From: JAFALK01 sp042701975
GTDB taxonomy: Bacteria; Pseudomonadota; Gammaproteobacteria; Burkholderiales; Burkholderiaceae_C
Assembly (NCBI GenBank): GCA_042701975.1
Contig: CP170561.1
Location: forward strand, 3,906,001-3,970,000
Length of the DNA: 64,000 nucleotides
Direction of reading: 5' to 3'
The position numbers and the translations under genes were made by a program. Shown here piece by piece: positions 25,683 to 35,400 of the stretch (its first letter is position 1; the number at the start of each line of letters is the position of its first letter). The notes below the pieces were generated by a model. That model saw only the letters and a program-made list of their open reading frames with translations. It made no database searches and was not told the origin of the DNA.

Positions 25683-27812
25683 ATGAAGATCGTCAAGCCG
25701 CTCACCCTTGGCACGCTGCACAAGCCCTTCAGCTGGCGCGGCCGGCACCAGCTCGTGGTGAGCGCACTGGGCTTCTTCCCGCTCGACGGCGCGGCCCACG
25801 CGCGGCTGCTGCCGGAGCCCGGCCATTGGCCGGCCGTGCTCGCGGCCCTGCCCGCACAGCGGGCGCTCGACGAGGTCTGCCCGAAGGCGCAGGCCGAAGC
25901 CCTCGTGCTCGGCCCTCTGCCCGAAGCCCGCGACGGCAAGGCACCGCGCCTGCAGATCGGCCTGATCGACAAGACCGCCGGCACTTTCGGTCCGCTGCCG
26001 ATCGACGCGCCCGAACGCATGCGCCACGCCGGCACCTACCCGCCCGGCTGTGCTGCCGAACTGGCCGCCGACGCCGACCTGCGGCTCTTCAACCAGGCGC
26101 CCGAAGACCAGCGTCTCGCCGGCCCGGCCTGGCCCGGCGGCAGCGCCTACGCCCTGCACCACATGTGCGAGGGCCAGCCGCTGCTGGCCGGCCGGTTGCC
26201 CGCGATGCGCGCCCGCGCCTTCGTGCTCGACGTGGATGCGCCTGCTGATGCGCTGCGCGAGGTGGGCCTGAGCCTGGACACCGTCTGGTTCATCCCCGCG
26301 GCACGGCTGGGCGTCCTCGCCTGGCACGGCTGCATCGACATCGCAGAGAGCGATGCGCTCGACGTGCAGGCGCTGATGATCGCCTATGAGCCCGATGCCG
26401 AGCCGCGCCCGCTGGCCCACTACGCCCAGGTGCTGGCGCTGCGGCTCGATCCCGACACCGCCGGCGCGCACGCCTTCAACGAGGCCCAGCTCGCGCCCGC
26501 GCGCAGCGCCACAGAACTGGCGCGCCAGGCCGCCGACAGCCCCTCGCCGGAAGCGGCAGCACCGCCCGCACTCCAAGCCCCCAGCGCCGCCGCCATCGCC
26601 AGTGGGGACTTCGACCTGAGCGGCCTGCTCGCTTCGGCGCAAACCTTGGCCGACCAGACGCGGGCGCAGGCCGAGGCCAAGCGCGCCGAACTCGAACGCG
26701 AGCATCCGCTGCCCGAACCGCCACCACCGGCCGGACCAGAGAGCACTTGCAGCTGGGATGAAGTCCTTCACCGCGCCACCGAGCTTCCGCGCCCGGAGCT
26801 GGCCCGCGCGCGCTGCGCTTCGCCCACGCCGCTGACCTCGCTGCCCAAGCTGCCGGCCGCCATCGCCAGCCGGCTCGGCTTCCAGGCGCTGGCGTGGGTC
26901 GCGCAGGGCGAATCGCTCGCCGGGCGCGATCTGGCCGGTGCCGATCTGCGCGGTGCCTGCCTGGCCGGCGTCGACCTGAGCGGCTGCCTGCTCGAAGCCG
27001 CGCGGCTGGACGGCGCCGATCTTCGCGGCGCCCGGCTCGATTGTGCGGTGCTGACGCAGGCGAGCCTCGTCGGCGCGCAGCTCGCGGGTGCTTCCTTGCG
27101 TGAAGCGAATCTGTGCGGTTGCCAGGCCACCGGCGTGCAGCTGGACAGCGCCACGCTGCAGGGGGCGCAGGCCAGCGGCGCGCAGCTGGACCAGGCCGTG
27201 GGCCGCGATGTCGATTGGAGTGAGGCGCGACTCGATCAGGCCAGCCTGCGTGGCGCGCGCTTCGATGGCGCCAACCTGCAGGGCTGCCTCCTCACCGAGG
27301 CCTCTCTGGACGGCAGCCGTTGGCACGGCGCGCGGTTCACACGCTGCGTGGCATGGCAGCTGCGGGCGCCACAAGCCGACTTCAGCGCCAGCGAATGGAC
27401 GCGCAGCGCGCTGCTGAAGGCCGAGCTCGCCGGCAGTTGCTGGCGCGGCGCGCGCTTCGTGCAGTTGCAAGGCGGCTGGAGCGACTGGAGCGGCGCCGAC
27501 TTCGAAGGCGCGCATGCCGAGCACAGCGGCTGGCCGCAGGCGCGGCTGGAAGGCGCGCGGCTCGCCAACGCCGTCTTCGTGCGCTGCGACTTCGGCCGGG
27601 CCGATTTGACGGGTGCAGTTCTCGAAGGCGGCTGCTTTGCGCGCTCGCTGTTCCTGCAGACCGGCCTGCGCCGTGTGCAGGCGCGGGCTGCCGATTTCTT
27701 CCAGGCGCTGCTGCGCAAGGCCGATCTGCGCGATGCCAATGTGCGCGAGGCCGGCTTCATGCAGGCCGACACCGCAGGCCTGCGCTGGCCCGAGCCGGGA
27801 GCCGCCCCATGA
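25683..27812 (+). CDS. DUF2169 / pentapeptide-repeat T6SS accessory protein
   Basis: A 709-aa protein. The N-terminal about 300 residues match the DUF2169 family (opening KIVKPLTLGTLHKPFSWRGR), found beside vgrG and PAAR genes and thought to help load effectors. After a low-complexity linker (about 300-370), residues about 410-705 are pentapeptide repeats of the A(D/N)LxG type, for example LAGADLRGACLAGVDLSG, which fold into a right-handed square helix. It lies 6 bp after vgrG. The precise role is unknown; a loading adaptor or part of the spike complex is most likely. Confidence 0.85.
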   Translation: MKIVKPLTLGTLHKPFSWRGRHQLVVSALGFFPLDGAAHARLLPEPGHWPAVLAALPAQRALDEVCPKAQAEALVLGPLPEARDGKAPRLQIGLIDKTAGTFGPLPIDAPERMRHAGTYPPGCAAELAADADLRLFNQAPEDQRLAGPAWPGGSAYALHHMCEGQPLLAGRLPAMRARAFVLDVDAPADALREVGLSLDTVWFIPAARLGVLAWHGCIDIAESDALDVQALMIAYEPDAEPRPLAHYAQVLALRLDPDTAGAHAFNEAQLAPARSATELARQAADSPSPEAAAPPALQAPSAAAIASGDFDLSGLLASAQTLADQTRAQAEAKRAELEREHPLPEPPPPAGPESTCSWDEVLHRATELPRPELARARCASPTPLTSLPKLPAAIASRLGFQALAWVAQGESLAGRDLAGADLRGACLAGVDLSGCLLEAARLDGADLRGARLDCAVLTQASLVGAQLAGASLREANLCGCQATGVQLDSATLQGAQASGAQLDQAVGRDVDWSEARLDQASLRGARFDGANLQGCLLTEASLDGSRWHGARFTRCVAWQLRAPQADFSASEWTRSALLKAELAGSCWRGARFVQLQGGWSDWSGADFEGAHAEHSGWPQARLEGARLANAVFVRCDFGRADLTGAVLEGGCFARSLFLQTGLRRVQARAADFFQALLRKADLRDANVREAGFMQADTAGLRWPEPGAAP

Positions 27813-28867
27813 GCGCCACGCTGTCCGCCCTGATCGACAGCGGCCGGCCCCTGCAGGGCCTCGATCTGGCCGGCCTCGATGCGCGCGGCCAGGTGCTGGA
27901 GCAGCTGCTGGTGTTCAGCGATTGCGATCTGCGCGGCTCACGCTGGCAAGGCGCGCGGCTGCAGGGCCTGTGCTTCGCTGGCTGCGATCTGCGTGGCGCC
28001 GATTTCAGCGCCGCGCAGCTGGAGCGCGTCAGCTTCAACGACTGTCATCTCGATGCCAGCCTCTGGCGCGATGCACGCGCCAGCCTGCTCGCCATCAACG
28101 GCAACAGCGCGGTCGGCAGCGACTGGAGCGGCGCCGCACTGGGCCAGTCTTCGCTGTCGCAGCTCGCGCTGAGCGGCAGCAGCTGGCGGCACGCGGCCCT
28201 GCTGCGCACCGCCCTGTGCGATTGCCGCTTCGATCACATCGACTGGTGCGACGCGCAGTTCGAGAAATGCGTGGTGACGCAGGCCGATCTGCGCCAGGCC
28301 GCGCTGGCCGGCCTGCACGCGCGCGCCACGATCTGGATCGACGCGAAGCTCTGCAAGCAGGACCTGCGCGGGCTGAGCCTCACGCGCTGCACCTTCCACA
28401 AGGGCGACTTCAGCCATGCCGACCTCAGCGGCGCCGATCTGAGCGAGAGCAACCTGATGTCCGCCCGCTTCGAGGGCACGCGGCTGGCGCGGCTGCATGC
28501 ACCGCGCAGCTTGTGGGCCGAGGCCGAGTTTTCGGACGCACGGCTGGACGAGGCCGAGCTCAGTTCCGGCGTGTTCCGCAAGGCGCGGCTGTCCCGCGTC
28601 TCGCTGCGCGGCGCACGGCTTGCGACCTCGGTCTGGCAGCAAGCGCGCTGGCAGGACGTCGACTTCTCGGCGGCCGACCTGAGCCTGGCGGACCTCTCGC
28701 ATGTCCACGGCGACCGGATCGATTTCAGCGCCACGACGCTGGCCCACGCCAACGTCCACCAGGCGCAATGGACGCAGACCTCGCTCAGCCCGGATCAGAC
28801 CGCCCTCTTCCGCACCACGGATCCGGTGCTGGCCCAGGCCGAATCCCGCTCACTGGAGTTGCCATGA
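27809..28867 (+). CDS. Pentapeptide-repeat protein
   Basis: A 352-aa protein built almost wholly of pentapeptide repeats (LQGLDLAGLDARG, DLRGADFSAAQLERVSF, DLSGADLSESNL), predicted to form a right-handed quadrilateral beta-helix. The start at 27809 overlaps the end of the DUF2169 gene by 4 bp. It resembles the C-terminal half of that neighbour, suggesting an internal duplication of the repeat module. Pairs of this kind are known in T6SS clusters with DUF3540 and DUF4150, but their function is not established. Confidence 0.85.
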   Translation: MSATLSALIDSGRPLQGLDLAGLDARGQVLEQLLVFSDCDLRGSRWQGARLQGLCFAGCDLRGADFSAAQLERVSFNDCHLDASLWRDARASLLAINGNSAVGSDWSGAALGQSSLSQLALSGSSWRHAALLRTALCDCRFDHIDWCDAQFEKCVVTQADLRQAALAGLHARATIWIDAKLCKQDLRGLSLTRCTFHKGDFSHADLSGADLSESNLMSARFEGTRLARLHAPRSLWAEAEFSDARLDEAELSSGVFRKARLSRVSLRGARLATSVWQQARWQDVDFSAADLSLADLSHVHGDRIDFSATTLAHANVHQAQWTQTSLSPDQTALFRTTDPVLAQAESRSLELP

Positions 28868-29427
28868 TCGCTCGCCCCGTTGCCTCTGCTGCCCTCTTCC
28901 AGCCCACCGCACCAGCCGTGCTGCCCGACTGGTGCGAGGCCGACATCGCGCACCCACTGGACGACGGCAGCTTCCGCCTCGTCGATGGCCGTCAGGCCCG
29001 GCAGGCGGCGTCCTGCCTGCTGTGCCCCGAGCCCGGCGACGCGGTGCTGCTGCTGCAAAGCGCGCGCGGCCTGTTCGTGATGGCGGTGCTGGAGCGCAGC
29101 CCGGCGCAAGCCCGGCTGGCCGTGCCGGGCGCCCAGGCCGTGAGCCTGCAGGCCGACGAGATCGAGCTGACTGCCAACCGCGAGCTGGCGCTGCGCTGCC
29201 TGGGCGACGTGGAGCTGACCTCGGCCGCGGGTTCGGTCTCCATCCAGGCGCGCCACCTGCTGCAAAGCGCCAGCCACAGCCTGGTGCAAACCGCGCGCCA
29301 CTGGGTCAGCCAGGTCGAGCAAGGCCTGCTGCAGGCCAGCGCGCTGCTGCACCTGCAGGCCGAGCAGGGGCTGATCACCGCCAAGGCCGATCTCAAGCTG
29401 GACGCCGAACGCGTCAGTCTGGGGTGA
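28864..29427 (+). CDS. DUF3540 domain T6SS accessory protein
   Basis: A 187-aa protein starting with a 4-bp overlap. The pattern of a short N-terminal barrel (CLLCPEPGDAVLLLQS, FVMAVLER) followed by VgrG-tip-like beta-repeats (LQADEIELTANRELALRCLG, VELTSAAGSVSIQARHL) matches the DUF3540 family that occurs between pentapeptide and DUF4150 genes. Its beta-helical C-terminus suggests contact with the spike. The role is inferred from context. Confidence 0.8.
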   Translation: MIARPVASAALFQPTAPAVLPDWCEADIAHPLDDGSFRLVDGRQARQAASCLLCPEPGDAVLLLQSARGLFVMAVLERSPAQARLAVPGAQAVSLQADEIELTANRELALRCLGDVELTSAAGSVSIQARHLLQSASHSLVQTARHWVSQVEQGLLQASALLHLQAEQGLITAKADLKLDAERVSLG

Positions 29428-29431
29428 TGCC

Positions 29432-29830
29432 ATGTATGCCAACACCACGCTGTGCGTCCTGAACTTCGCCTTTCCCGACATCTGCATCGTCATTGCCGGC
29501 CCGGTGCCTGTGCCCACGCCCTTTCCGAACTTCGCGATCTCGATCACGCACATCCCCTCGCAGATCGTTGTGATCATCAGCGGCGGCCTGGGCGAGAACC
29601 TGCTCACGCAAGGCACGCTGAGCAACGGCGACAACGCCGGCCTGGGCCTGGGCGTGGCCTCAGGCATGGTGATGGGGCCAGATCGGTACCTGCTCGGCAG
29701 CTTCAAGGTCATGATCGGCGGCGTGTTCGCCACGCGCTTGACGAGCCTGACCGGACAGAACGGCCTCAGCCCGAACATGATCGGGCTGTCGATCACGCCG
29801 TCGCAGATCGTCGTGCTGATCCTGAGTTGA
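29432..29830 (+). CDS. PAAR-like spike-tip protein (DUF4150)
   Basis: A 132-aa protein that probably caps the VgrG spike. It shows the DUF4150 layout: an early Cys-containing segment, GPVPVPTPFPN followed by two similar strands (ITHIPSQIVVIISGG and ITPSQIVVLILS), and a Gly-rich middle. It carries no effector extension. Spacing of 4 bp to the previous gene and 8 bp to tssJ keeps it in the operon. Confidence 0.8.
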   Translation: MYANTTLCVLNFAFPDICIVIAGPVPVPTPFPNFAISITHIPSQIVVIISGGLGENLLTQGTLSNGDNAGLGLGVASGMVMGPDRYLLGSFKVMIGGVFATRLTSLTGQNGLSPNMIGLSITPSQIVVLILS

Positions 29831-29838
29831 GGGCAAGC

Positions 29839-30327
29839 ATGCTGCGCCGCACCGCTCCGATCCTGCTGCTGATGCAGCTGTCGCTCTGTGCCGGCCTGGC
29901 CGGTTGCGCGGCCACCAAGTCGGCCGGGCAATGGCTGGGCCTGCTGCCCATGAACCCGCTGCGCGAGGTGCAGCTGAGCGCGGCGGCCGATGCCAACGGC
30001 CAGAGCGCCACGCAGCTCGACCTCGTCTGGGTGCTCGACAGCGCGACGCTGGCGCAGCTGCCCAAGAGCGGGCCGCAATGGTTCTCCGACAAGCCTGTCC
30101 TGCTGGCCGGGCGTTCGGCCAGCCTGCTGGTGCTGCACCTGGAAGTGCCGGTGGGCAGCGCGCAGCAGGCCATCGAGCTGCCGACGCGGCACGGCGAAGC
30201 CATCGCCGTGCTGGCCTATCCGAACTACCTGGCCGCCGCCGGCCAACCCGTCGCCACGCTCACCAGCTTCCGCTGCGTGCGCATCGAGCTGGCCGCCGCC
30301 AGCGTCCACTACGAGAGCTGCCCATGA
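29839..30327 (+). CDS. tssJ: T6SS outer-membrane lipoprotein TssJ
   Basis: Anchors the TssLM membrane complex at the outer membrane. It has 162 aa with a lipoprotein signal whose lipobox LAGC puts the lipidated cysteine at residue 23. The following sequence has the transthyretin-like beta-sandwich pattern (REVQLSAAADAN, TQLDLVWVLD, LLVLHLEVPV). The start ATG at 29839 gives the signal peptide; the open frame before it belongs to another gene's shadow. Confidence 0.88.
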   Translation: MLRRTAPILLLMQLSLCAGLAGCAATKSAGQWLGLLPMNPLREVQLSAAADANGQSATQLDLVWVLDSATLAQLPKSGPQWFSDKPVLLAGRSASLLVLHLEVPVGSAQQAIELPTRHGEAIAVLAYPNYLAAAGQPVATLTSFRCVRIELAAASVHYESCP

Positions 30328-31766
30328 GCCTCACCGCAACGCCTGCAACAGCCCCTTATGCGCCGCCGCTGAGCGATGCCGTGCAATGGTCGGAGGGCAT
30401 GCTGCTCGCGCCCCAGCACCTGCAGCAGAGCGACCTCTACTGGCAGCAGCAGCTGCGCTACCGGCTCGCCGCGGTCACGCCGTGCTACTGGGGCGTGGCC
30501 GAGCTGGCGCTGGACGAGACCAAGCTGCCCGAAGGCAAGGTACGCATCGAACGCCTCGAATGCGTGATGCCCGACGGCACGCCCGTGGTCTACCCCGGCA
30601 GCTACAAGGAGCCGCTCGAGCTGGACGTTACGGCGCTGGCCCAGCCGGACGGCGTACCGGTGCGCATCTCGCTGCTGATGCCCAAGCGCCTGGCCGGCGC
30701 GGAGAGCGGCCCGGCCGCGCGGCACGAAGTCGTCAACGGCGATCCCATCGTGGACGAGAACGGCGGCTTCAATGCCGTGCCCGTGGATAGGCTGCGTCCG
30801 CGCATCCTGCTCTGGGCCGGCGCCGAACGCATCCCGCCGCAGTTCCAGGTCTGCCCCTTGCTGGAGGTGCAGCGCCGCCCCGGCGTCCAGCGTTTCGAAC
30901 TCGGCCGCTACCACCCGCCGCTGCTGCGCTTTGGCGCGGCGGACTTCCTCGGCGCGCAGGGCCTGCCGCAGCGGCTGCGCAGCCTCAACCGCGAGCTGTG
31001 GATGAAGCTGCGCGAGCTCGGCGGCGACCGCCGCGATGACGCCGCCGAAGACCCCTCGCCCCTGGGCGGCGAGGCGCAGTACCAGCTCGGCATGGCGCGT
31101 CGCCTGGCCACGGTGCTGCCACGCCTGGGCCTGCTCGCCGCGCGCCCGGAAGGCGCGACCCTGCCCGTCTACGACCTGCTGGCCGAAGTGGCCGGGGCCA
31201 TGGCCTCCTTCGGCGCCAATCCGATCGTGCCGATGTTCGACGTCTACCGGCACGACGATTGCGAGCCGCAGTTCAGCCGCGCGCTGGAGTACATCGAGCG
31301 CAAGCTCGCCTACATCGACACGCGCCACGAATGGCTGCCCTTCGAGCGCCTGGCCAACGGCCAGTTCAGCCGCAAGCTTGGCACCGTGCCGTCACAAGGC
31401 CTGATCATCGAATTGCGCAGCGCCACGTCGACGGCCGTGACGGAAACCGAGCGGCGTGACTTTGCGCTGTGGCTGCAGAACGCCTGCATCGCCAGCGAAG
31501 GCGAGCACGCCGCCGCGCGGCAAGCGCGTGTCAGCGCCAAGGTGCGCGCACTCAAGCCGGAGGCATGCACCCGCCTGCACCTGCGCAGCGCAGCGGCTCT
31601 GTTCCTGATCGAGCCCACGAGCCTGGGCGACCAGCCGCTGCTCGTGCCCGATCAGGTCTTGCTGATCGACGGCATGAGCACCGCGGGCCAGCCGCCTGCC
31701 GCCGTCTTCCTCGTGCAGGCCCGCACACCGGCCAAGCCTGCGAGCAACGCGGGAGAGACCCGATGA
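30324..31766 (+). CDS. tssK: T6SS baseplate protein TssK
   Basis: Links the baseplate to the membrane complex, 480 aa, usual length. Family hallmarks are the N-terminal VQWSEGMLLAPQHLQQSDLYW, PRILLWAGAERIPPQFQVCPLLEV, the helical GEAQYQLGMARRLATVLPRL, and the C-terminal LVPDQVLLID. It overlaps tssJ and tssL by 4 bp each. Confidence 0.96.
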   Translation: MSLTATPATAPYAPPLSDAVQWSEGMLLAPQHLQQSDLYWQQQLRYRLAAVTPCYWGVAELALDETKLPEGKVRIERLECVMPDGTPVVYPGSYKEPLELDVTALAQPDGVPVRISLLMPKRLAGAESGPAARHEVVNGDPIVDENGGFNAVPVDRLRPRILLWAGAERIPPQFQVCPLLEVQRRPGVQRFELGRYHPPLLRFGAADFLGAQGLPQRLRSLNRELWMKLRELGGDRRDDAAEDPSPLGGEAQYQLGMARRLATVLPRLGLLAARPEGATLPVYDLLAEVAGAMASFGANPIVPMFDVYRHDDCEPQFSRALEYIERKLAYIDTRHEWLPFERLANGQFSRKLGTVPSQGLIIELRSATSTAVTETERRDFALWLQNACIASEGEHAAARQARVSAKVRALKPEACTRLHLRSAAALFLIEPTSLGDQPLLVPDQVLLIDGMSTAGQPPAAVFLVQARTPAKPASNAGETR

Positions 31767-32452
31767 CCGCGGCGCTGGCGGGCTTCTTCACGGCGCTCGA
31801 CGCCTTGCACGACGTCGAGCGCGGCCTCGCGCGGGGCGAGTTCATGGCCGACGCAGCGGCACAGTCAAAGGCCGTGCACACACGGCTGGCCGAGCTGCTG
31901 CAGGCGCAGAAGAAACAGGCCGAGCAGGCGCCCACCGAGGCCGAGCGCGAAATCCTCGCGGCCGGTGTGTACACCAGCGCCGCCGTGCTCGACGAAGCCC
32001 TGGCCATCCGCTGCGACTGGCCCGGCCGCGCCGAATGGCCCGGCCAGCTGCTGGAGCAGCGCCTGTTCCAGTCGCGGCTGGCCGGCCAGCACTTCTTCGA
32101 CGCGGCGGAGCGCGTGCTGCGCAGCGATCGCCAGCACGCCGGCTGGCGATCGCTGGCCGCCGTGCATCTGCTGGCCTTGCGGGCCGGCTTCGAAGGCCAG
32201 CACCGCGGCAGCCATCAGGGGCGCACCGCCATCGCCGCGCTGCAGGCCCGGCTGCACGATTTTTCCTGCGGCACCCAGCCGGCGGACCCGCAGCTGTGCC
32301 CGCAGGCGCATCAGCACACGCAGGTGCTCATGCCGCCGGTGCGGCTGAGCCGCCGGCGCCCCTGGCGCGTCGGGCTGGGTCTGCTGGCCGCGTGGCTGCT
32401 CATCTCGGGCCCGTGGTGGCAGGCCCTGGTGCAAGACCTCGCGGTGCACTGA
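31763..32452 (+). CDS. tssL: T6SS membrane-complex protein TssL (DotU/IcmH)
   Basis: Cytoplasmic-domain membrane protein, 229 aa. Family features are EREILAAGVYTSAAVLDEALA and the helical bundle with GQHFFDAAERVL and LLALRAGFEGQHRG. There is a single C-terminal transmembrane helix (about residues 204-221). No peptidoglycan-binding OmpA domain is attached, so it is the short form. Confidence 0.93.
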   Translation: MTAALAGFFTALDALHDVERGLARGEFMADAAAQSKAVHTRLAELLQAQKKQAEQAPTEAEREILAAGVYTSAAVLDEALAIRCDWPGRAEWPGQLLEQRLFQSRLAGQHFFDAAERVLRSDRQHAGWRSLAAVHLLALRAGFEGQHRGSHQGRTAIAALQARLHDFSCGTQPADPQLCPQAHQHTQVLMPPVRLSRRRPWRVGLGLLAAWLLISGPWWQALVQDLAVH

Positions 32453-32465
32453 GGACGCTTCAGCC

Positions 32466-35400
32466 ATGGTCTTCATCGGCACTGTCATCGCGCTCGGCCT
32501 GCTGGGCTCGCTCGCGTATGGCTTGCTGCTGCACCAGTTCGCTCCGACCGGGGACGGCGCAACCGGCTTTAGGTGGCCCGCTGCGTGGTCCCCGCACTGG
32601 CCCCGTGTCGGCGCGGGCAACGCGCTGGCCCACAGCGATCTGCCGTGGCTGCTGCTGATCGGCGAGGCCGGTGCCGGCAAGAGCAGCCTGCTGGCCAGCC
32701 TGCGCGGTGAACGCCTGCGCGAGTGGGGCGAGCACGCGCTGGCCAAGGAGCCGCCGGCGCTGTCAGGCGTCGCGGCGCTGTCGCTGCCCGACGGCCTGCT
32801 CTGGGACCCGGACGGTCCGGCCTGGGCTGCCGAGCCGCGCGCCGCGCTGCGCGGCATTGCACGGCTGCGCCCGCATCGGCCGCTGGACGGCGTGGTCTGG
32901 GTCGTCAGCGCGGCCACGCTGCGCGATGCGGATGCCGACACGCTGCGCAGCCTCGGCCAACGCGCGAGCGCGGATTTCGAGCTGCTGCGCAACCGGCTCG
33001 GCCTGCTGCTGCCCGTCTACGTGGTCGTCAGCCGCTGCGACGCGCTGGAAGGCTTTTCCACGTTCTGGTCGGCCGCAGCGGGCCCGACGCAAGGCCAGCA
33101 GCTGCTGGGCTGGTCTGCGGCCGGTGTGGTCGAGACCGAGGCGCTGGCGGGCCAGGCGATGGACGGCTTTGGCGCCGAGCTGGCGCAGCTGCAGCTGCAT
33201 GGGGCACGCGACGCCACCATCGCCGACGGACTGGCCTTCACCCTCTTCCCGCGGCGCGTGGAGGTCCTGCGCGAACCGCTGCACGAGCTGCTGCGCCAGG
33301 CCTTCCGGGATCAGGCCTGGCAGAGCGGCTTCGCCTGCCGCGGCGTGTACTTCACGGGCGCACTTGGCGGCGATGCGTCCGATGCGCCGCGCGACGACCT
33401 CGCCTTCGTCGCCGGCCTGGCCCGCGACAAGCTGTTCGCCGAGCGCGGCCTGGCCCGCCTGGCCGGGCCCGCGCGCTGGGCCAGCCTGCGCACGCAGCGC
33501 AGCTTCCAGATCGTCAGCCTGCTGCTGGGCGCGGTGCTGGCGCTGGGCACGGGCTGGAGCGCGTATCGCATCGGCCAGCAGGTGGCGGTGCTGGATCGCA
33601 CGAGCCGCGCGCTGCCCGAGCTGGGCGTCACCGCCTGCGCGGGCGGCCCGGCCGTGGGCACAGCGCTGGGTCAGATCGCGGCGCTCGACCAGGGCTTGCG
33701 CAGCGTCTGGATGCCTTGGTCCTGGCTGGCGTCTGCGCCCGACGGCGGCGTGGCCGCGCGCGTGCAGGCGCGGCTGCTGCGCCCGGTCGTGCTGCCGGCA
33801 CTCGCCTGCAAGCTGAGCGCGAGCCTGGGCCAGCCGCCCCACACGATCGCCACCGGCAGCGATGCCGCCGCGCGCCGCCGCGCCGTGCTGGCCGATGCAG
33901 AGCAGGCGCTGCAGCTGGACCGGCAGCTGGCCGACTACCAGCGGCTCTTCGACGGCACGGATGCCGGCCAGCGCCAAGCCGCGCTCGACCGGCTGGCGCA
34001 GGGTCTGCTGGGCCTGGCACCGGTGCCGTCCGATGGCGGCCATCTGGCAGGCCGCGCGCTGATCGGCATGCGGCCGTCCCCGAGCATCCCGCTGCAGTTG
34101 CCCACGCCGTGGGTGGACCGCCTGGCCGCGCTGCCGGCCGAGGTGCAAGGCCTGCTCAGCGCCGAGCTGAACGCCGGGCCCGAGCGCGTGACGGCGGCGC
34201 AGGCGCTGGCCGCGCGGCGCACACCCAAGCCCAACACCCGACCCGGCGTGCGCGACCAGGTGCAGGCCCTGAGCGACTGGCTGGCCTGGATGGACGCAGC
34301 CTGGTTGCCGCTGAACGCCGAGCGCAACCCCTGCAGCCAGGCGGCCGCGACGCTCGGCCAGCAGTTCACCGCGCTGCGGCTGAACCCCGACGAACGGACC
34401 CGCCTGGGCAAGTCGCTGGACCAGCTGGGCTCCACCATCTGCTTTGCACCCTTGAGCCAGACGCTGCAAACTCTCAAGCTCGGCGCCTTGCAGGTGGCGC
34501 TGGTGGGCAGCGACGGCACCATGAGCAGCCCCTGGCGGCGTGAGCTCGAGGGCCTGCGCACGCTGTTGGCGCAGCGCTTCACGCAGGTGGATGGCGACCA
34601 GACGCTGGCCTGCGCTGCCGGCACCTCGACCTGGCAGGCCGCGGCCATCGACACGGCCTGGAGCCATGCGCGCGAGTACCAGCGCCTGACCGAGACCCTG
34701 CAGCTGCCGCCGCTGGGCACCAGCAACGCGGTGAGACCGCTCTTCGATCAGCTGGCCCGCGTGCAGCTGGAACGGGCCATGAACGGCGCCTTGCGCGCCG
34801 CCCAGCTGCCGGCCGCGCCCATCGCGCCGGATTCGCCGGCCCCGGTCGATGGCGGCATGCCCAAGCGCAGCGCCGACTTCGCGCTGGCCCTGCAATCCCT
34901 GCTGCCGGTGCAGCAGCTCTACGGCCAACTGCAACTCACGGCCAGCGCCGCCAACCTCGGCAGCTGCACGCGCAGCTACGCGCAAAACGCCCTGCTCGAT
35001 CTGAAGTCCCTGGCCGTTGCAAGCCGGCTCTACCTGCCCGGGCCCGGCAGCGGCAACCTGCTGCTGGACCTGGGCCCGCCGGCCGTGGCGCGCGACTACC
35101 TGGCCCGGCAGCTGGCACGCGCGGCCACGCTGGTGGACTACGCGCAGCCCTTCGTCCGCCTGCTGGGCAACAGCCAGGCCGTCAACGACGGCCAGCCGGC
35201 GGCCGACCAGACCGGGCCGTACTGGGCCCAGACTGCCACGGAACTGCAGCGTTATGCCCAGGCCAAGGACACGGCCGGCCAGGTCGGCAGCATCGAGCAG
35301 CTGGTGCTCAATCAGCTCGTCACGCTGACGGGCGACAACTGCGCCAGCCGTCTTGCACCACCTGCAACAGCCGCAGCAGCCGCGCCTTCAGCGTCATCGG

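Noticed and set aside
25677..28867. Pentapeptide-repeat proteins as quinolone-resistance (Qnr-like) proteins
   Set aside because: They are embedded in the T6SS operon, one is fused to DUF2169, and they lack the size and loop pattern of Qnr proteins. A spike-related role is more likely.
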